From: Kitasatospora herbaricolor
Lineage (GTDB): Bacteria > Actinomycetota > Actinomycetes > Streptomycetales > Streptomycetaceae
Direction: 5' to 3'
Length of the DNA stretch: 64,000 nucleotides
Assembly: GCF_030813695.1 (NCBI RefSeq)
Contig: NZ_JAUSVA010000002.1
Span: 3,596,001-3,660,000 of the forward strand
Shown here: piece after piece, positions 44,549 through 54,957 of the stretch
Layout of the letters: each line of letters starts with the position of its first letter
Position numbering within the stretch: the first letter of the stretch is position 1
The notes under the pieces: generated by a model
What the model saw: the letters and a program-made list of their open reading frames with translations, nothing else
Database searches by the model: none
What the model was told of the DNA's origin: nothing
Translations under genes and position numbers: made by a program

Positions 44549-45082
44549 CTACTTCCCGAAACCGAAGGCGGTGGAGCCCGCCACCTTGGCGCGCAGCTTC
44601 TTGCCCTTCTCGGTGGCCTGGCTGTTCAACTCGGCCTGGAAGTCGGTCATCCGCTCGGTCAGCTCGGGGTCGAACGCGGCCAGGATGCGGACGGCCAGCA
44701 GGCCGGCGTTGCGGGCGCCCGCGACCGAGACGGTCGCCACCGGCACGCCGGCGGGCATCTGCACGATCGACAGCAGGCTGTCCATGCCGTCCAGGTAGCG
44801 CAGCGGCACCGGGACGCCGATCACCGGCAGCGGGGTGACCGAGGCGAGCATGCCCGGCAGGTGGGCGGCGCCGCCGGCGCCCGCGATGATCGCCTTCAGG
44901 CCGCGGGTGTGGGCGTTCTCCCCGTAGGCGACCATCTCGCGCGGCATCCGGTGCGCGGAGACGACGTCCACCTCGTACGGGATCTCGAACTCGTCGAGCG
45001 CCTGGGCGGCGGCCTCCATGACGGGCCAGTCGGAGTCCGAGCCCATGACGATGCCGACGACGGGAGCAGCGGGGTTGCTCAT
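44549..45082 (-). CDS. purE: N5-carboxyaminoimidazole ribonucleotide mutase
   Basis: The 177-residue protein shows [15 protein letters not shown], the conserved SAHRMPR and [14 protein letters not shown] motifs of class I PurE. It converts N5-CAIR to CAIR in purine synthesis, after PurK. Its ATG overlaps the purK stop as ATGA, the usual coupling. Confidence 0.97.
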   Translation of the reverse strand: MSNPAAPVVGIVMGSDSDWPVMEAAAQALDEFEIPYEVDVVSAHRMPREMVAYGENAHTRGLKAIIAGAGGAAHLPGMLASVTPLPVIGVPVPLRYLDGMDSLLSIVQMPAGVPVATVSVAGARNAGLLAVRILAAFDPELTERMTDFQAELNSQATEKGKKLRAKVAGSTAFGFGK

Positions 45083-46236
45083 TCGGTGATCGTTCCTCGC
45101 AGGTAGGCGGCCGCGTGGCGGGCGCGCTCGCGGACGTCGTCGAGGTCGTCCCCGAAGACGTTGACGTGGCCGACCTTGCGGCCGGGCTTCACGTCCTTCC
45201 CGTACATGTGGATCCGCAGCCCGGGGTCGCGGGCCATGCAGTGCAGGAAGGCGTGGTACATGTCCGGGTAGTCGCCGCCGAGGACGTTCACCATGACGGT
45301 CCACCGGGCGCGCGGGCGGGGGTCGCCGAGCGGCAGGTCGAGGACGGCCCGCAGGTGGTTCTCGAACTGCGAGGTGACCGAGCCGTCCTGGGTCCAGTGG
45401 CCGGAGTTGTGCGGGCGCATCGCCAGCTCGTTGACCAGGATCCGGCCGTCGCGGGTCTGGAACAGCTCCACCGCGAGGTGGCCGGTGATGTCCAGGTCGC
45501 CGGCGATCCGCAGGGCGAGCGCCTGGGCCTCGGCGGCCATCGCAGGGTCGAGGTCCGGGGCGGGCGCGGTGACCTCGGCGCAGACGCCGTTCTCCTGGAC
45601 GCTCTCCACCACCGGGTAGGCGACGGCCTGGCCGCTGGGCGAGCGCACCACGCTCGCGGCCAGCTCGCGCAGGAAGTCGACCTTCTCCTCGGCCAGCACC
45701 GGAACGCCGGCCAGGAACGGCGCGTGCGCCTGCTCCTCGTCGTCGACGACCCAGACGCCCTTGCCGTCGTAGCCGCCGCGGACGGTCTTCAGGACGACGG
45801 GGTAGCCGGCGCCCTCGTTCGCGAAGGCGGTCACGTCGGCCGGGTCGGCGACCAGGCGGTGGCGGGGGCAGGGCGCGCCGATGGAGTCGAGCTTGGCCCG
45901 CATGACGCCCTTGTCCTGGGCGTTCACCAGCGCGTCGGGGCCGGGCCGCACGGCGATGCCGTCGGCCTGCAGCGCCCGCAGGTGCTCGGTCGGGACGTGC
46001 TCGTGGTCGAAGGTGACCACGTCGCAGTCGGCCGCGAAGCGGCGCAGGGTGTCGAGGTCGCGGTAGTCACCGAGGACGACGTCGGAGACCACCTGCGCGG
46101 CCGAGTCCTGAGGGGTGTCGGCGAGAAGTTTGAAGCGCACACCGAGCGGGATGCCCGCCTGGTGCATCATGCGGGCCAGCTGCCCGCCGCCGATCACGCC
46201 CACCACTGGAAAATTCGCCTTGCCCGGGAAAGTCAC
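45079..46236 (-). CDS. purK: N5-carboxyaminoimidazole ribonucleotide synthase
   Basis: The GTG at 46236 gives 385 residues beginning at [27 protein letters not shown]-grasp motifs follow: [19 protein letters not shown] and the metal-binding [13 protein letters not shown]. PurK carboxylates AIR with ATP and bicarbonate. TATCCT lies 6 nt before the GTG, so the transcript may be leaderless. It is divergent from the gtrA-like gene with 234 bp between. Confidence 0.95.
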   Translation of the reverse strand: MTFPGKANFPVVGVIGGGQLARMMHQAGIPLGVRFKLLADTPQDSAAQVVSDVVLGDYRDLDTLRRFAADCDVVTFDHEHVPTEHLRALQADGIAVRPGPDALVNAQDKGVMRAKLDSIGAPCPRHRLVADPADVTAFANEGAGYPVVLKTVRGGYDGKGVWVVDDEEQAHAPFLAGVPVLAEEKVDFLRELAASVVRSPSGQAVAYPVVESVQENGVCAEVTAPAPDLDPAMAAEAQALALRIAGDLDITGHLAVELFQTRDGRILVNELAMRPHNSGHWTQDGSVTSQFENHLRAVLDLPLGDPRPRARWTVMVNVLGGDYPDMYHAFLHCMARDPGLRIHMYGKDVKPGRKVGHVNVFGDDLDDVRERARHAAAYLRGTITE

Positions 46237-46470
46237 CCTGCAAGGATATCCGGGCCGGTGAGGACCGATGGACAGGTCTCCCGCGGGCCCCGGCGGCCGG
46301 GCGGCCGGGCGTTCCCCGGCCGAGGCCCTGCTGAGCCACATGGCTGAAGCGAGTAGCCTGGATCGCTGGGTCCCGGAGCACGCTGATCGGATCATGTGTG
46401 CGGTGGGTTCACGGAGTGCTGCGCGACCGCGCAGGTACCTCTCGTCCGCAGGCACAGGAGACAGCCGGGT

Positions 46471-47070
46471 ATGACGACGACCGCCCCCTCGCGACCTTCC
46501 CTCAGCCAACGGCTGAGCGGCATCTCAGGTGAAGTGGTCAAGTTCGGCATCGTCGGACTGGTCGGCGTCGTCGTGAACTTCGGCGTCTCCAACGCCGTGC
46601 TGCACCTCACCGGCTGGGCGCCCGTGCGCTGCTCGGCCATCGGCATCGCCGTCGCCATCGCCACCAACTACCTCGGCTACCGCTACTGGGTCTACCGCGA
46701 CAGCGACGCGGCCTCGCGCCGCCGCGAGATCACCCTGTTCCTCATCTTCAGCGGCATCGGCATGTCCATCGAGGTCGGCACCGGCTGGTTCACCAGGTAC
46801 ACCCTCGGCCTGACCGGCATTCTCGCCTTCAACCTGTCGAAGGTCGTCGGTACGGGCCTCGGCACGCTGTTCCGGTTCTTCTCGTACCGCACCTGGGTCT
46901 TCAAGGCGATCCCCGAGATCCCGAAGCCCGAGGAGGTGGCGCTGCCGCGCCCGCAGCTCGGCGAACCCGGTGACCTGGGCGCCGAGGGCCAGGCCGGCCC
47001 GGTCGCCGCCGGTCCCGTACCCGCCCCCGCCCCCGCCCCCGCCCCCGCCGAGCGGCTCGCGGCGCGCTGA
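46471..47070 (+). CDS. GtrA family membrane protein
   Basis: AGGAG lies 8-9 nt before the ATG. The 199-residue protein has four predicted helices (VVKFGIVGLVGVVVNFGVSNAVL; SAIGIAVAIATNYLGYRYWVY; ITLFLIFSGIGMSIEVGTG; FNLSKVVGTGLGTLFRF). The family-typical FRFFSYRTWVF end is followed by a cytoplasmic Pro/Ala-rich tail with a PA repeat. GtrA proteins are thought to flip polyprenyl-linked sugars or aid glycosylation of surface polymers, which fits the LCP and GT2 genes elsewhere in the window. Confidence 0.9.
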   Translation: MTTTAPSRPSLSQRLSGISGEVVKFGIVGLVGVVVNFGVSNAVLHLTGWAPVRCSAIGIAVAIATNYLGYRYWVYRDSDAASRRREITLFLIFSGIGMSIEVGTGWFTRYTLGLTGILAFNLSKVVGTGLGTLFRFFSYRTWVFKAIPEIPKPEEVALPRPQLGEPGDLGAEGQAGPVAAGPVPAPAPAPAPAERLAAR

Positions 47071-47114
47071 GCGGCCCGGCACCAGGAGCACCTGCGGTCC
47101 GGTGTCCGCGCGCA

Positions 47115-47139
47115 GCGGGCCGGGTCTGACCCGGCCTGC
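47115..47139. terminator. Hairpin between convergent gtrA-like and kinase genes
   Basis: GCGGGCCGGGT and ACCCGGCCTGC form an 11-bp stem (one G-T pair) with a CTG loop. It sits between the convergent gtrA-like and histidine kinase genes and can serve both. Confidence 0.65.
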
Positions 47140-47171
47140 ACCCGGATCCGCCCGGGCTGTCTCCGACAGCC

Positions 47172-48422
47172 CTAGGCGTCCTCCTTGTGACTGCGCCCGA
47201 GGAAGAGCGCGAACACCGGCGGCCGCAGCGAGAGCAGCTCCAGCCGGCCGCCGTCCGCCTCGGCGAGGTCCCGGGCCACGGCCAGGCCGATGCCGGTGGA
47301 GTTGCGGCCGCTGACCGCGCGCTCGAAGACCCGGTTGCCGAGCTCCGGCGGGACACCGGGTCCCTCGTCCTGGACCTCCACCACGATCGTGGTGCCGGAC
47401 GGCCGGACCCGCAGGGTGATCGTGCCCGCGCCGTGCATCAGCGAGTTCTCGATCAGCGTGGCGAGCACCTGGGCGACCGTGCCCGGCGTGCCGACCGCCG
47501 CGACCCCGCGCAGGCCGTCAATCTCCAGGAGCCGGCCGGTGCCGCGCAGGGAGGGCGCCCACTCCTCGACCTGCTGCTTGATCACCTCGTCCAGGTCGAA
47601 GGAGACCGCGGCCGGGCTGCGCGGGTCGCGCTGGTTGGTCAGCAGCCGCTGCACGACGTCGGTGAGCCGCTCGACCTGCTGGAGGGCGATGGTCGCCTCC
47701 TCCTTGACGGTCTCCGGGTCCTCCGCGACGGCGGTGATCTCCTCCAGCCGCATCGAGAGCGCGGTGAGGGGGGTGCGCAGCTGGTGGGAGGCGTCGGCGG
47801 CGAGCCGGCGTTCCGCGGTGAGCATCCGGGCGATCCGCTCCGCGCTGAGGTCGAGCACCTCGGCCACCCGGTCCAGCTCGGGCACGCCGTAGCGGCGGTC
47901 GCGGGGGCGGGGGTCGCCCGAGCCGAGCCGCTCGGCGGTCTCGGCGAGGTCGGTGAGCGGCCGGGCCAGGCGCTTGGCCTGCCAGACGGCGAGGGCGACG
48001 GCCGCCTGGACGGCCAGCAGGGCGACCACGCCGAGCAGCAGCAGCATGTTGGCGATCTCGTGGTCGACGTCGGCGCGGGACTGTTCGACGATCACCGTCT
48101 CGCCACTGGCCCCCTTGTCGACGGCCTTGAGGACGTGGTCCCCGGCCGGGCGGGTGCCGGTGGAGACCACCGCCTGGCCGGGGATGTCCACCTCGACGTA
48201 GCTGCCGTCGGTGACCTGGTTGGCGAACTTGTCGCCGGAGACCGGCTCCCCCGCCGCCAGCCGGTCCTCGACCAGGGCCAGCACCCGGGCCGCCGTCGCC
48301 TCCACCCGGTCCTGGGCGGAGTTGACGATGGTGCGCTTCTCGACCAGTGCGAGCGGGACGCAGAACACCACGACCACCACCAGGACCACGCCCAGCAGCG
48401 AGTTGATCATCCGGCGTTTCAC
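47172..48422 (-). CDS. Sensor histidine kinase
   Basis: The 416-residue protein has two membrane helices (about 7-27 and 126-148) flanking a 100-residue extracytoplasmic sensor of unknown ligand. A HAMP linker follows, then the HisKA domain with phosphorylated His213 (DASHQLRTPL). The ATPase domain has N (VLATLIENSLMHG), G1 (VQDEGPGVP) and G2 (STGIGLAVAR) boxes. It lies 100 bp after the response regulator gene, so the two form a pair. The signal cannot be told. Confidence 0.94.
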   Translation of the reverse strand: MKRRMINSLLGVVLVVVVVFCVPLALVEKRTIVNSAQDRVEATAARVLALVEDRLAAGEPVSGDKFANQVTDGSYVEVDIPGQAVVSTGTRPAGDHVLKAVDKGASGETVIVEQSRADVDHEIANMLLLLGVVALLAVQAAVALAVWQAKRLARPLTDLAETAERLGSGDPRPRDRRYGVPELDRVAEVLDLSAERIARMLTAERRLAADASHQLRTPLTALSMRLEEITAVAEDPETVKEEATIALQQVERLTDVVQRLLTNQRDPRSPAAVSFDLDEVIKQQVEEWAPSLRGTGRLLEIDGLRGVAAVGTPGTVAQVLATLIENSLMHGAGTITLRVRPSGTTIVVEVQDEGPGVPPELGNRVFERAVSGRNSTGIGLAVARDLAEADGGRLELLSLRPPVFALFLGRSHKEDA

Positions 48423-48522
48423 GCTGCTGCTCCTGGGGTGGTCCGGGCCGGCCGGCCCGGGCTCGTACTCGGTCGTCCCCGTCCTGCGGGGCGGGGGCCC
48501 GGCGCCGGGCCCCGGCGGGCGG

Positions 48523-49197
48523 TCAGTTCTTCTCGAACCGGAAGCCCACGCCGCGGACGGTCGCGATGTAGCGGGGGTTGGCCGCGTCGTCGCCCAGCTT
48601 CTTGCGCAGCCAGGAGATGTGCATGTCGAGGGTCTTGGTGGAGGTCCACCAGGTGGTGTCCCAGACCTGGCGCATGATCTCCTCGCGGGTGACCACCCGG
48701 CCGGCGTCCCGGACCAGCACCCGCAGCAGCTCGAACTCCTTGGCGGAGAGGGTCAGCTCCTCCTCGCCGAGCCAGGCCCGGTGCGACTCGATGTCGATCT
48801 TGACGCCGTGCGCGCCGGTGGTCAGCTGGTCGACGTTGCCGCGGCGCAGCAGGGCCCGTACCCGGGCCAGCAGCTCGGCGAGCCGGAACGGCTTGGTGAC
48901 GTAGTCGTCCGCGCCGGCGTCCAGGCCGACCACGGTGTCCACCTCGTCGGCGCGCGCGGTGAGCACCAGCACGGGGCAGCTCTTGCCGTCGGCGCGCAGC
49001 CGGCGGCAGACCTCCAGGCCGTCCATCTCCGGCAGGCCCAGGTCCAGGACGACGAGATCGACCTCCTCGGTGAGGCCGGCGGCCAGCGCGGCGGGGCCGT
49101 CCTCGCGGACGAGCACCTCGTAGCCCTCGCGTCGCAGGGCCCGGGCCAGCGGTTCGGAGATCGCCGGATCGTCCTCGGCGAGAAGCACACAGGTCAT
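48523..49197 (-). CDS. OmpR/PhoB-type response regulator
   Basis: The ATG at 49197 gives 224 residues. The receiver domain has acidic EDD at 8-10, phosphorylated Asp52 and Lys102 (VTKPF). The C-terminal winged helix includes LTLSAKEFELLRVLVRDAGRVV and ends in the DNA-binding TVRGVGFRFEKN. It pairs with the downstream kinase. The divergent POT transporter gene is a possible target, but no repeat shared with its promoter was found. Confidence 0.95.
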   Translation of the reverse strand: MTCVLLAEDDPAISEPLARALRREGYEVLVREDGPAALAAGLTEEVDLVVLDLGLPEMDGLEVCRRLRADGKSCPVLVLTARADEVDTVVGLDAGADDYVTKPFRLAELLARVRALLRRGNVDQLTTGAHGVKIDIESHRAWLGEEELTLSAKEFELLRVLVRDAGRVVTREEIMRQVWDTTWWTSTKTLDMHISWLRKKLGDDAANPRYIATVRGVGFRFEKN

Positions 49198-49529
49198 GGG
49201 GCGATCGTAGTCCGCCCGGCACTCCGCGTTGACCCTGTGAGGTGTTTCACAGAGAGTGATCATCTCCCGGAGTCCGCGCATGATCGGGCTTGACGGCACC
49301 CTTCGGCCCTTCATCGAACATTTTACTATTTGATCTTGATTTCCAAGGAAGATTCTCGCGTTTACCATCGATAGACGAGGCGAAGCGGTGGGGGACTTTG
49401 CCTTCTCCATACCTTTCCGGTGTGATTTGTCAGCCGATGTCGCCAAAAACGCACACGTACAGTGGTTTGGTCCCCGTCCAGTCCACCACCCTCGGCGGAC
49501 GGGTCCCCCGCAGCAAGGAACCTCTACTC
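49198..49529. other. Divergent promoter region, response regulator / POT transporter
   Basis: The 332-bp gap has a marked AT-rich part at about 49315-49375 (ACATTTTACTATTTGATCTTGATTT lies in it), a likely promoter for the transporter. No gene is recognised, although the transporter frame is open upstream of its start. Confidence 0.45.
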
Positions 49530-51038
49530 ATGGCGTCATCGACCCTGGACGTCGGCGTACAGCGCCCGACGTCCCCCGGCGGCAAGACCTTCCTCGGCCA
49601 CCCCCGAGGCCTTGCCACCCTCTTCATGACCGAGATGTGGGAACGCTTCAGCTTCTACGGAATGCGCGCCCTGCTGGTGCTCTACCTGGTCGCGGGCACC
49701 TCCGAGGGCGGGCTCGGGTACACCGCCGCCGTCGGCGCCGCGATCTACAGCGTCTACAACGCGATGCTCTACCTGCTCGCCCTGCCCGGCGGCTGGCTCG
49801 CCGACCGCTTCTGGGGCGCCCGCAGGACGGTGGCCGTCGGCGGCGGCATCATCATGGTCGGCCACTTCCTGCTGGCCGTGCCGTCCACCGCGTCCTTCTT
49901 CGCCGGCCTGGCCCTCATCGCCGTCGGTTCCGGCCTGCTGAAGGCCAACATCTCGACGATGGTCGGCCACCTGTACGACGGGCCGAACGACCCGCGTCGT
50001 GACGGCGGCTTCACCATCTTCTACATGGGCATCAACCTCGGCGCCTTCCTGGCCCCGCTGGTGATCGGCACCGTCGGCCAGAACATCGGCTGGCACTTCG
50101 GCTTCGCGCTGGCCGGCGTCGGCATGGCGCTCGGCCTGGGCCAGTACCTGCTGGGCACCCGCCACCTGAGCGCCCGCAGCGACGTGGTGGCCTCGCCCAT
50201 CACGCCCGCCGAGAAGACCGCCGTGTTCCGCAAGGCGGCGCTCTGGGCGGCCCTGGCCGTGGTGTTCTTCGGCGTCGTCACGCTGTCCGGCCGGATGTCG
50301 GTCGACTGGGTGATCTGGCCGCTGTCGATCGCGGGCATCGCCGTCCCGGTGCTCTACTTCGCCCGGATCAAGCGGGACAAGGACCTCGACGAGGCCGAGC
50401 AGTCCAAGATGAAGGGCTTCATCTGGTTCTTCGTGGCCGCCGCCGTGTTCTGGATGATCTACGACCAGTCCGGCTCGACGCTCAACATCTTCGCGACCGA
50501 CTCGACCGCCTCCACGCTGTTCGGCTTCGACTTCCCGTCCAGCTGGTTCCAGTCGCTCAACCCGCTCTACATCATGGCGCTGGCCCCGGTCTTCGCCTGG
50601 CTCTGGGTCTGGCTCTCGCGCCGCGGGAAGAACCCCAGCACCACCATGAAGTTCGCCTTCGGCCTGCTGCTGATCGGCGCGTCCTTCCTGGTCATGATGC
50701 TGGCCATGGGCGCGGCCGCCGGCGGCGCCAAGGTCTCGCCGCTCTGGCTGGCGATGGTCTACCTGATCCAGACCGTCGGCGAGCTGACGCTCTCCCCCGT
50801 CGGCCTGTCCGTCACCACCAAGCTGGCCCCCGCCAAGTACGGCAGCCAGATGATGGGCCTGTGGTTCCTCGCCGTCACCGCGGGCGACTGCATGGCCGCC
50901 ATCATGCAGCTGCTGGTCGGCGACGCGACCGGCTCCACCTGGTACTTCGCCTCGCAGGGCGTGCTCGCGGTGATCGCGGGCATCGCGCTCACGATGTACC
51001 GCAAGAACGTGGTCCGGATGATGGGCGACGTGCACTGA
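49530..51038 (+). CDS. POT family proton-coupled peptide transporter
   Basis: AAGGAA lies 9 nt before the ATG at 49530, which gives 502 residues. The PTR2 signature FMTEMWERFSFYGMRALLVLYL contains the ExxER proton-coupling motif. About 14 helices follow; the second PTR2 motif is FTIFYMGINLGAFLAPL. It imports di- and tripeptides with protons. It ends at a strong hairpin at 51063. Dipeptides imported here could be cleaved by the M19 enzyme encoded nearby. Confidence 0.95.
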   Translation: MASSTLDVGVQRPTSPGGKTFLGHPRGLATLFMTEMWERFSFYGMRALLVLYLVAGTSEGGLGYTAAVGAAIYSVYNAMLYLLALPGGWLADRFWGARRTVAVGGGIIMVGHFLLAVPSTASFFAGLALIAVGSGLLKANISTMVGHLYDGPNDPRRDGGFTIFYMGINLGAFLAPLVIGTVGQNIGWHFGFALAGVGMALGLGQYLLGTRHLSARSDVVASPITPAEKTAVFRKAALWAALAVVFFGVVTLSGRMSVDWVIWPLSIAGIAVPVLYFARIKRDKDLDEAEQSKMKGFIWFFVAAAVFWMIYDQSGSTLNIFATDSTASTLFGFDFPSSWFQSLNPLYIMALAPVFAWLWVWLSRRGKNPSTTMKFAFGLLLIGASFLVMMLAMGAAAGGAKVSPLWLAMVYLIQTVGELTLSPVGLSVTTKLAPAKYGSQMMGLWFLAVTAGDCMAAIMQLLVGDATGSTWYFASQGVLAVIAGIALTMYRKNVVRMMGDVH

Positions 51039-51062
51039 CGGCACGTGCACGCACCCACGCGT

Positions 51063-51096
51063 GAGGGCCGGTACGGATCCGTCCGTACCGGCCCTC
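51063..51096. terminator. 14-bp hairpin after POT transporter
   Basis: GAGGGCCGGTACGG and CCGTACCGGCCCTC form an uninterrupted 14-bp stem with a 6-nt loop between the convergent POT and hutI genes. It should end both transcripts. Confidence 0.88.
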
Positions 51097-51123
51097 CCGC
51101 GTACCGCGGCGGTGCGCCGCGGG

Positions 51124-52335
51124 TCATAGCTCGCGCACCCCGGCCCGCCAGACGGCGGCCGTCAGCGGCACCCCCGGCCGGTAGGCCAGGTGGACGTGCG
51201 AGGGCGCGTCCAGCAGCAGCAGGTCGGCCCGGGCGCCCGGGGCGATCAGGCCGACGTCCGAGCGGCGCAGCGCCCGGGCGCCGCCGGCCGTCGCCGCGTG
51301 CACGGCCTCGTCCGGGGTCATCCCCATCTCACGGACGGCGACGGCGACGCAGAAGGCCATCGAGCTGGTGAAGCTGGAGCCCGGGTTGCAGTCCGTGGAG
51401 AGCGCGACGGTGGCGCCGGCGGCCAGCAGCCGGCGGGCGTCCGGGTAGGCGGCGCGGGTGGAGAACTCAGCGCCGGGCAGCAGCGTGGCCACCGTCGCCG
51501 AGCCGGCCAGCGCGGCCACGTCCTCGTCGGTCAGGTGGGTGCAGTGGTCGGCGGAGGCAGCGCCCAGCTCCACCGCGAGCTGCACGCCGGGGCCGTACGA
51601 CAGCTGGTTCGCGTGCACCCGGGGGGTCAGGCCACGCGCCACGCCGGCCGTCAGGACGGCCCGGGCCTGGTCCCCGTCGAAGGCGCCCTTCTCGCAGAAC
51701 ACGTCCACCCAGCGGGCGTACGGGGCGCAGGCGTCCAGCATCTCCCCGGTGACCAGGTCCACGTAGCCGGCCGGGTCCTGCGCGAACTCCGGCGCGACCA
51801 CGTGCGCGCCGAGGTAGGTGGTCTCCGGGGTGTGCCCGGCCGCGATCCGCAGTGCCCGGGCCTCGTCCTCGACGGTCAGGCCGTAGCCGGACTTGCACTC
51901 GATCGTGGTGGTGCCCTGGCGCAGCGCCTCGCGGACGAAGCGGGCCAGGTTGGCGTCCAGCTCGGCGTCGGTGGCCGCGCGGGTCGCGGCGACGGTGGTG
52001 CGGATGCCGCCCGCCGAATAGGCCTGCCCGGACATCCGGGCGTTGAACTCGGCGGTCCGGTCGCCGGCGAAGACCAGGTGCGCGTGCGAGTCGACGAAGC
52101 CGGGCAGCAGGGCGCGGCCGCCCGCGTCGAACCGCTCGTCCGCGGCCGGCGCCGCGCCGGCCGGGCCGGCCCAGACGACGGTGCCCGCGTCGATCACCAC
52201 GGCCGCGTCGGTGAGCAGCCCGAGCGGGCCCGTCCCGTGCGCGGTGTCGTTGGTGACCAGGCTGCCGATGCCGGTGATCAGGGTGCTCGGCGCCGCCGGG
52301 GAGCCCGGTGCGGTCGAGGTGCTCTGGGTGCTCAC
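51124..52335 (-). CDS. hutI: Imidazolonepropionase
   Basis: The 403-residue amidohydrolase has the metal-binding HAHLVFAG, then the SGYG and [11 protein letters not shown] motifs and the Asp ligand in [15 protein letters not shown]. It hydrolyses imidazolone propionate to N-formimino-glutamate, step three of histidine breakdown. It is the last gene of a four-gene operon running from hutU, 73 bp after hutF. Confidence 0.96.
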   Translation of the reverse strand: MSTQSTSTAPGSPAAPSTLITGIGSLVTNDTAHGTGPLGLLTDAAVVIDAGTVVWAGPAGAAPAADERFDAGGRALLPGFVDSHAHLVFAGDRTAEFNARMSGQAYSAGGIRTTVAATRAATDAELDANLARFVREALRQGTTTIECKSGYGLTVEDEARALRIAAGHTPETTYLGAHVVAPEFAQDPAGYVDLVTGEMLDACAPYARWVDVFCEKGAFDGDQARAVLTAGVARGLTPRVHANQLSYGPGVQLAVELGAASADHCTHLTDEDVAALAGSATVATLLPGAEFSTRAAYPDARRLLAAGATVALSTDCNPGSSFTSSMAFCVAVAVREMGMTPDEAVHAATAGGARALRRSDVGLIAPGARADLLLLDAPSHVHLAYRPGVPLTAAVWRAGVREL

Positions 52336-52408
52336 AGGAGCCCTTTCGAGGTGGTGGCCCCGGGGGCGGGCGGCGGGGTCGGCCCCCGCCCCCGGCCCCG
52401 GGGCGTCT

Positions 52409-53758
52409 TCAGGAGCTCAGCGCGGCGATCGAGTCGCGCAGCGCCGCCGGGACGTCCGGCACCAGCTGGTGCACGCCGTCCCGGACGATCTGCCGCCCGC
52501 CGACCACCACGTGCCGGACGTCGGCGGCCGAGGCGGCGAAGACCGCCGTCTCGGCGCCGAGCCGGGCCGGCGGGCCCGCGGTGCGGACCGAGTCGAGCGC
52601 GAGGACGGTGAAGTCGGCGAGGGCGCCCACCTCGATCCGGCCGGCCTCCGGCCAGCCGAGCGAGGCGTGACCGTCCTCGCTGCCGGCCCGGAGCAGCGCG
52701 TTGGCCGTCCAGTGGCCCCTGGTCCGGGTGCGCAACCGCTCGTTCAGCTCCAGCGCGCGGGCCTCCTCGAACGGGTCGATCACCGCGTGGCTGTCGCTGC
52801 CCAGGCTGACCGGGCAGCCGGCCGAGGCGAGCCGGCGGGCCGGGCCGATGCCGTCCGCGAGGTCCCGTTCGGTGGTCGGGCACATGCAGATGGTGGTGGA
52901 GGAGTCCGCCAGCAGCCGGATGTCCTCGTCCGTCAGGTGGGTCGCGTGGACCGCCGAGGTGCGCGGGCCGAGCACGCCGTGGTCGGCGAGCAGCCGGGTC
53001 GGGGTGACGCCGTGCGCGGTGAGGCAGGCGTCGTTCTCGGCGGTCTGCTCGGAGAGGTGGACGTGCAGCGGCGCCCGGCGCATCGACGCCCAGTGCGCGA
53101 TGGTGCCCAGCTGGTCGGCCGGCACCGCCCGCACCGAGTGCACCGCCGCGCCGATCCTGGCGTGCTCGCGCGGCTTCAGCGCCTGCGCGCGGGCGGCCCA
53201 GGCGTCCGCGTCACCGTCGCTGAACCGCAGCTGCGGCTTGGTCGGCTCGGTGCCGAAGCCGGAGGCCAGGTAGCAGGTGTCCAGCAGGGTGATCCGGATG
53301 CCGGCCCGGGCGGCCGCCTCGATCAGCGCCTCGCCCATCGCGTTGGGGTCGTCGTAGCGGTCGCCGCCGGGCGCGTGGTGGAGGTAGTGGAACTCCCCCA
53401 CCGCGGTGATCCCGGCCAGCGCCATCTCGGCGTAGACGGCGGTGGCGAGCGCCAGGTAGCTGTCCGGGTCGAGCGCGCAGGCGAACTTGTACATGGTGTC
53501 GCGCCAGGTCCAGAAGGTGCCGGAGCCGACCTGGACGGTGCCGCGCAGCGCCCGGTGGAAGGCGTGCGAGTGGGCGTTCGCCTGGCCGGGCACCAGCAGC
53601 CCCTCCAGCCGGACGGCCCCGGACGGGCAGGGCCCGCTGTCCGGGGTGACCTTGGCGATCCGGCCGCCGTCGACGGTGCTGATCAGCACGTCCCGCTCGA
53701 CCACCGGGCCGTTGACGTGCGGGAGCCAGGCGTACTGCGCCCAGAAGGTTACCGACAC
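52409..53758 (-). CDS. hutF: Formimidoylglutamate deiminase
   Basis: The GTG at 53758 gives 449 residues. It is an amidohydrolase with [15 protein letters not shown] at the start of the barrel, LHVHLSEQ as third His ligand and [20 protein letters not shown] near the end. Length and motifs match HutF. It removes ammonia from formimino-glutamate, giving N-formylglutamate. This is the five-step rather than the one-step HutG/HutE-type route. Its start overlaps the stop of the upstream M20 gene by 10 bp. Confidence 0.92.
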   Translation of the reverse strand: MSVTFWAQYAWLPHVNGPVVERDVLISTVDGGRIAKVTPDSGPCPSGAVRLEGLLVPGQANAHSHAFHRALRGTVQVGSGTFWTWRDTMYKFACALDPDSYLALATAVYAEMALAGITAVGEFHYLHHAPGGDRYDDPNAMGEALIEAAARAGIRITLLDTCYLASGFGTEPTKPQLRFSDGDADAWAARAQALKPREHARIGAAVHSVRAVPADQLGTIAHWASMRRAPLHVHLSEQTAENDACLTAHGVTPTRLLADHGVLGPRTSAVHATHLTDEDIRLLADSSTTICMCPTTERDLADGIGPARRLASAGCPVSLGSDSHAVIDPFEEARALELNERLRTRTRGHWTANALLRAGSEDGHASLGWPEAGRIEVGALADFTVLALDSVRTAGPPARLGAETAVFAASAADVRHVVVGGRQIVRDGVHQLVPDVPAALRDSIAALSS

Positions 53759-54957
53759 GCCAGGTCCTCCAGTACGTGTGCCAGCGCGGCCACCCCGGCG
53801 AGGCAGTCGGCCTCCTCGGCGTGCTCGGCCGGGGAGTGCGAGACGCCCGTGGGGTTACGTACGAACAGCATGGCGGTCGGCACGGCCGATGCCAGGATTC
53901 CGGCGTCGTGTCCCGCGCCGGTCGGCAGTACCGGCACCCCGCCGAGGGTGCGGGCCAGGCGGTCGCGCAGCGCCTGGTCGAACTCGACGACCGGGGTGAA
54001 CGACTCCCGGGTCAGCTCGACCCGGACGCCGTCCCGCCCGCCGTGCTCGACGGCCGCCGCCGTGATCTCCTCGACCACCCGCTGCAGGGTGGCCTCGTCG
54101 GCCGCCCGGGAGTCCAGCCAGCCCCGGACCAGGGAGGCGATCGCGTTGGTGCCGTTCGGCTCGACCGCGACCTTGCCGAAGGTCGCCAGCGCACCCGCCG
54201 AGCGGGCCCGCTCGCGCGCGGCCAGCACCGTGCTCGCGTAGCTGAGCATCGGGTCGCGGCGGTCCTCGATCCGGGTGGTGCCGGCGTGGTTGGCCTCGCC
54301 GTGGAAGTCGAACCGCCAGCGGCCGTGCGGCCAGATCGCGCCGGCCACGCCGACCGGCTGGTCCTCGGTCAGGTAGCGGCCCTGCTCGACGTGCAGTTCG
54401 ACGAACGCGCCGACCCGGCCGAGCCGATCGGTGTCCGCGCCGATCGCGGCCGGGTCGTAGCCGGCCTTCTCCATCGCGTCCGGCAGCCGGGTGCCCCGGG
54501 CGTCGCGCAGTTCGAAGGCCTGCTCCCGCGAGAGCACGCCGGCGCTCAGCCGGGAGCCGATGCAGGCGACGCCGAACCGCGCGCCCTCCTCGTCCCCGAA
54601 GTTGACGACGGCCAGCGGCCTGCGGAGCTCCGCCCCGCGCGAGCGCAGCTCGTCCACCGCCGCGAAGGAGGAGACCACGCCGAGCGGGCCGTCGTAGGCG
54701 CCGCCGTCCGGCACCGAGTCCAGGTGCGAGCCGGTGACAACCGCGTCGCCGGCCTCCGGGTCGCCCAGCCAGGCCCACTGGTTGCCGTTGCGGTCCAGTT
54801 CGTAGGCCAGGCCGCGGCTCTCGGCCTGCTCGCGGAACCACGCCCGGCACTCGGCGTCGGCGCCGTCCCAGGCGTGCCGGCGGTACCCGCCGGAGGCGGC
54901 GGAGCGGCCCACGGGGAGCAGCTCCGCCCACATCCGGCGGAAGGAGTCCTCGCTCAC
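53749..54957 (-). CDS. M20 amidohydrolase in hut operon (allantoate-type)
   Basis: The GTG at 54957 overlaps the hutU stop as GTGA and the stop overlaps hutF by 10 bp. The 402-residue protein is of the N-carbamoyl-amino acid hydrolase/allantoate amidohydrolase group of M20. Metal ligands are in [20 protein letters not shown] and GDEEGARFG, and FVELHVEQG follows; the dimer-domain His is in [15 protein letters not shown], and the last ligand in [11 protein letters not shown]. Its tight place between hutU and hutF suggests it hydrolyses an N-formyl or N-formimino glutamate rather than allantoate. No classical HutG deformylase is seen. That assignment is inference. Confidence 0.88.
   Translation of the reverse strand: MSEDSFRRMWAELLPVGRSAASGGYRRHAWDGADAECRAWFREQAESRGLAYELDRNGNQWAWLGDPEAGDAVVTGSHLDSVPDGGAYDGPLGVVSSFAAVDELRSRGAELRRPLAVVNFGDEEGARFGVACIGSRLSAGVLSREQAFELRDARGTRLPDAMEKAGYDPAAIGADTDRLGRVGAFVELHVEQGRYLTEDQPVGVAGAIWPHGRWRFDFHGEANHAGTTRIEDRRDPMLSYASTVLAARERARSAGALATFGKVAVEPNGTNAIASLVRGWLDSRAADEATLQRVVEEITAAAVEHGGRDGVRVELTRESFTPVVEFDQALRDRLARTLGGVPVLPTGAGHDAGILASAVPTAMLFVRNPTGVSHSPAEHAEEADCLAGVAALAHVLEDLACR

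Noticed and set aside
44549..45304. Upstream extension of purE from 45304
   Set aside because: The extra part is an out-of-frame reading of purK; the ATG at 45082, overlapping the purK stop, is the normal start.
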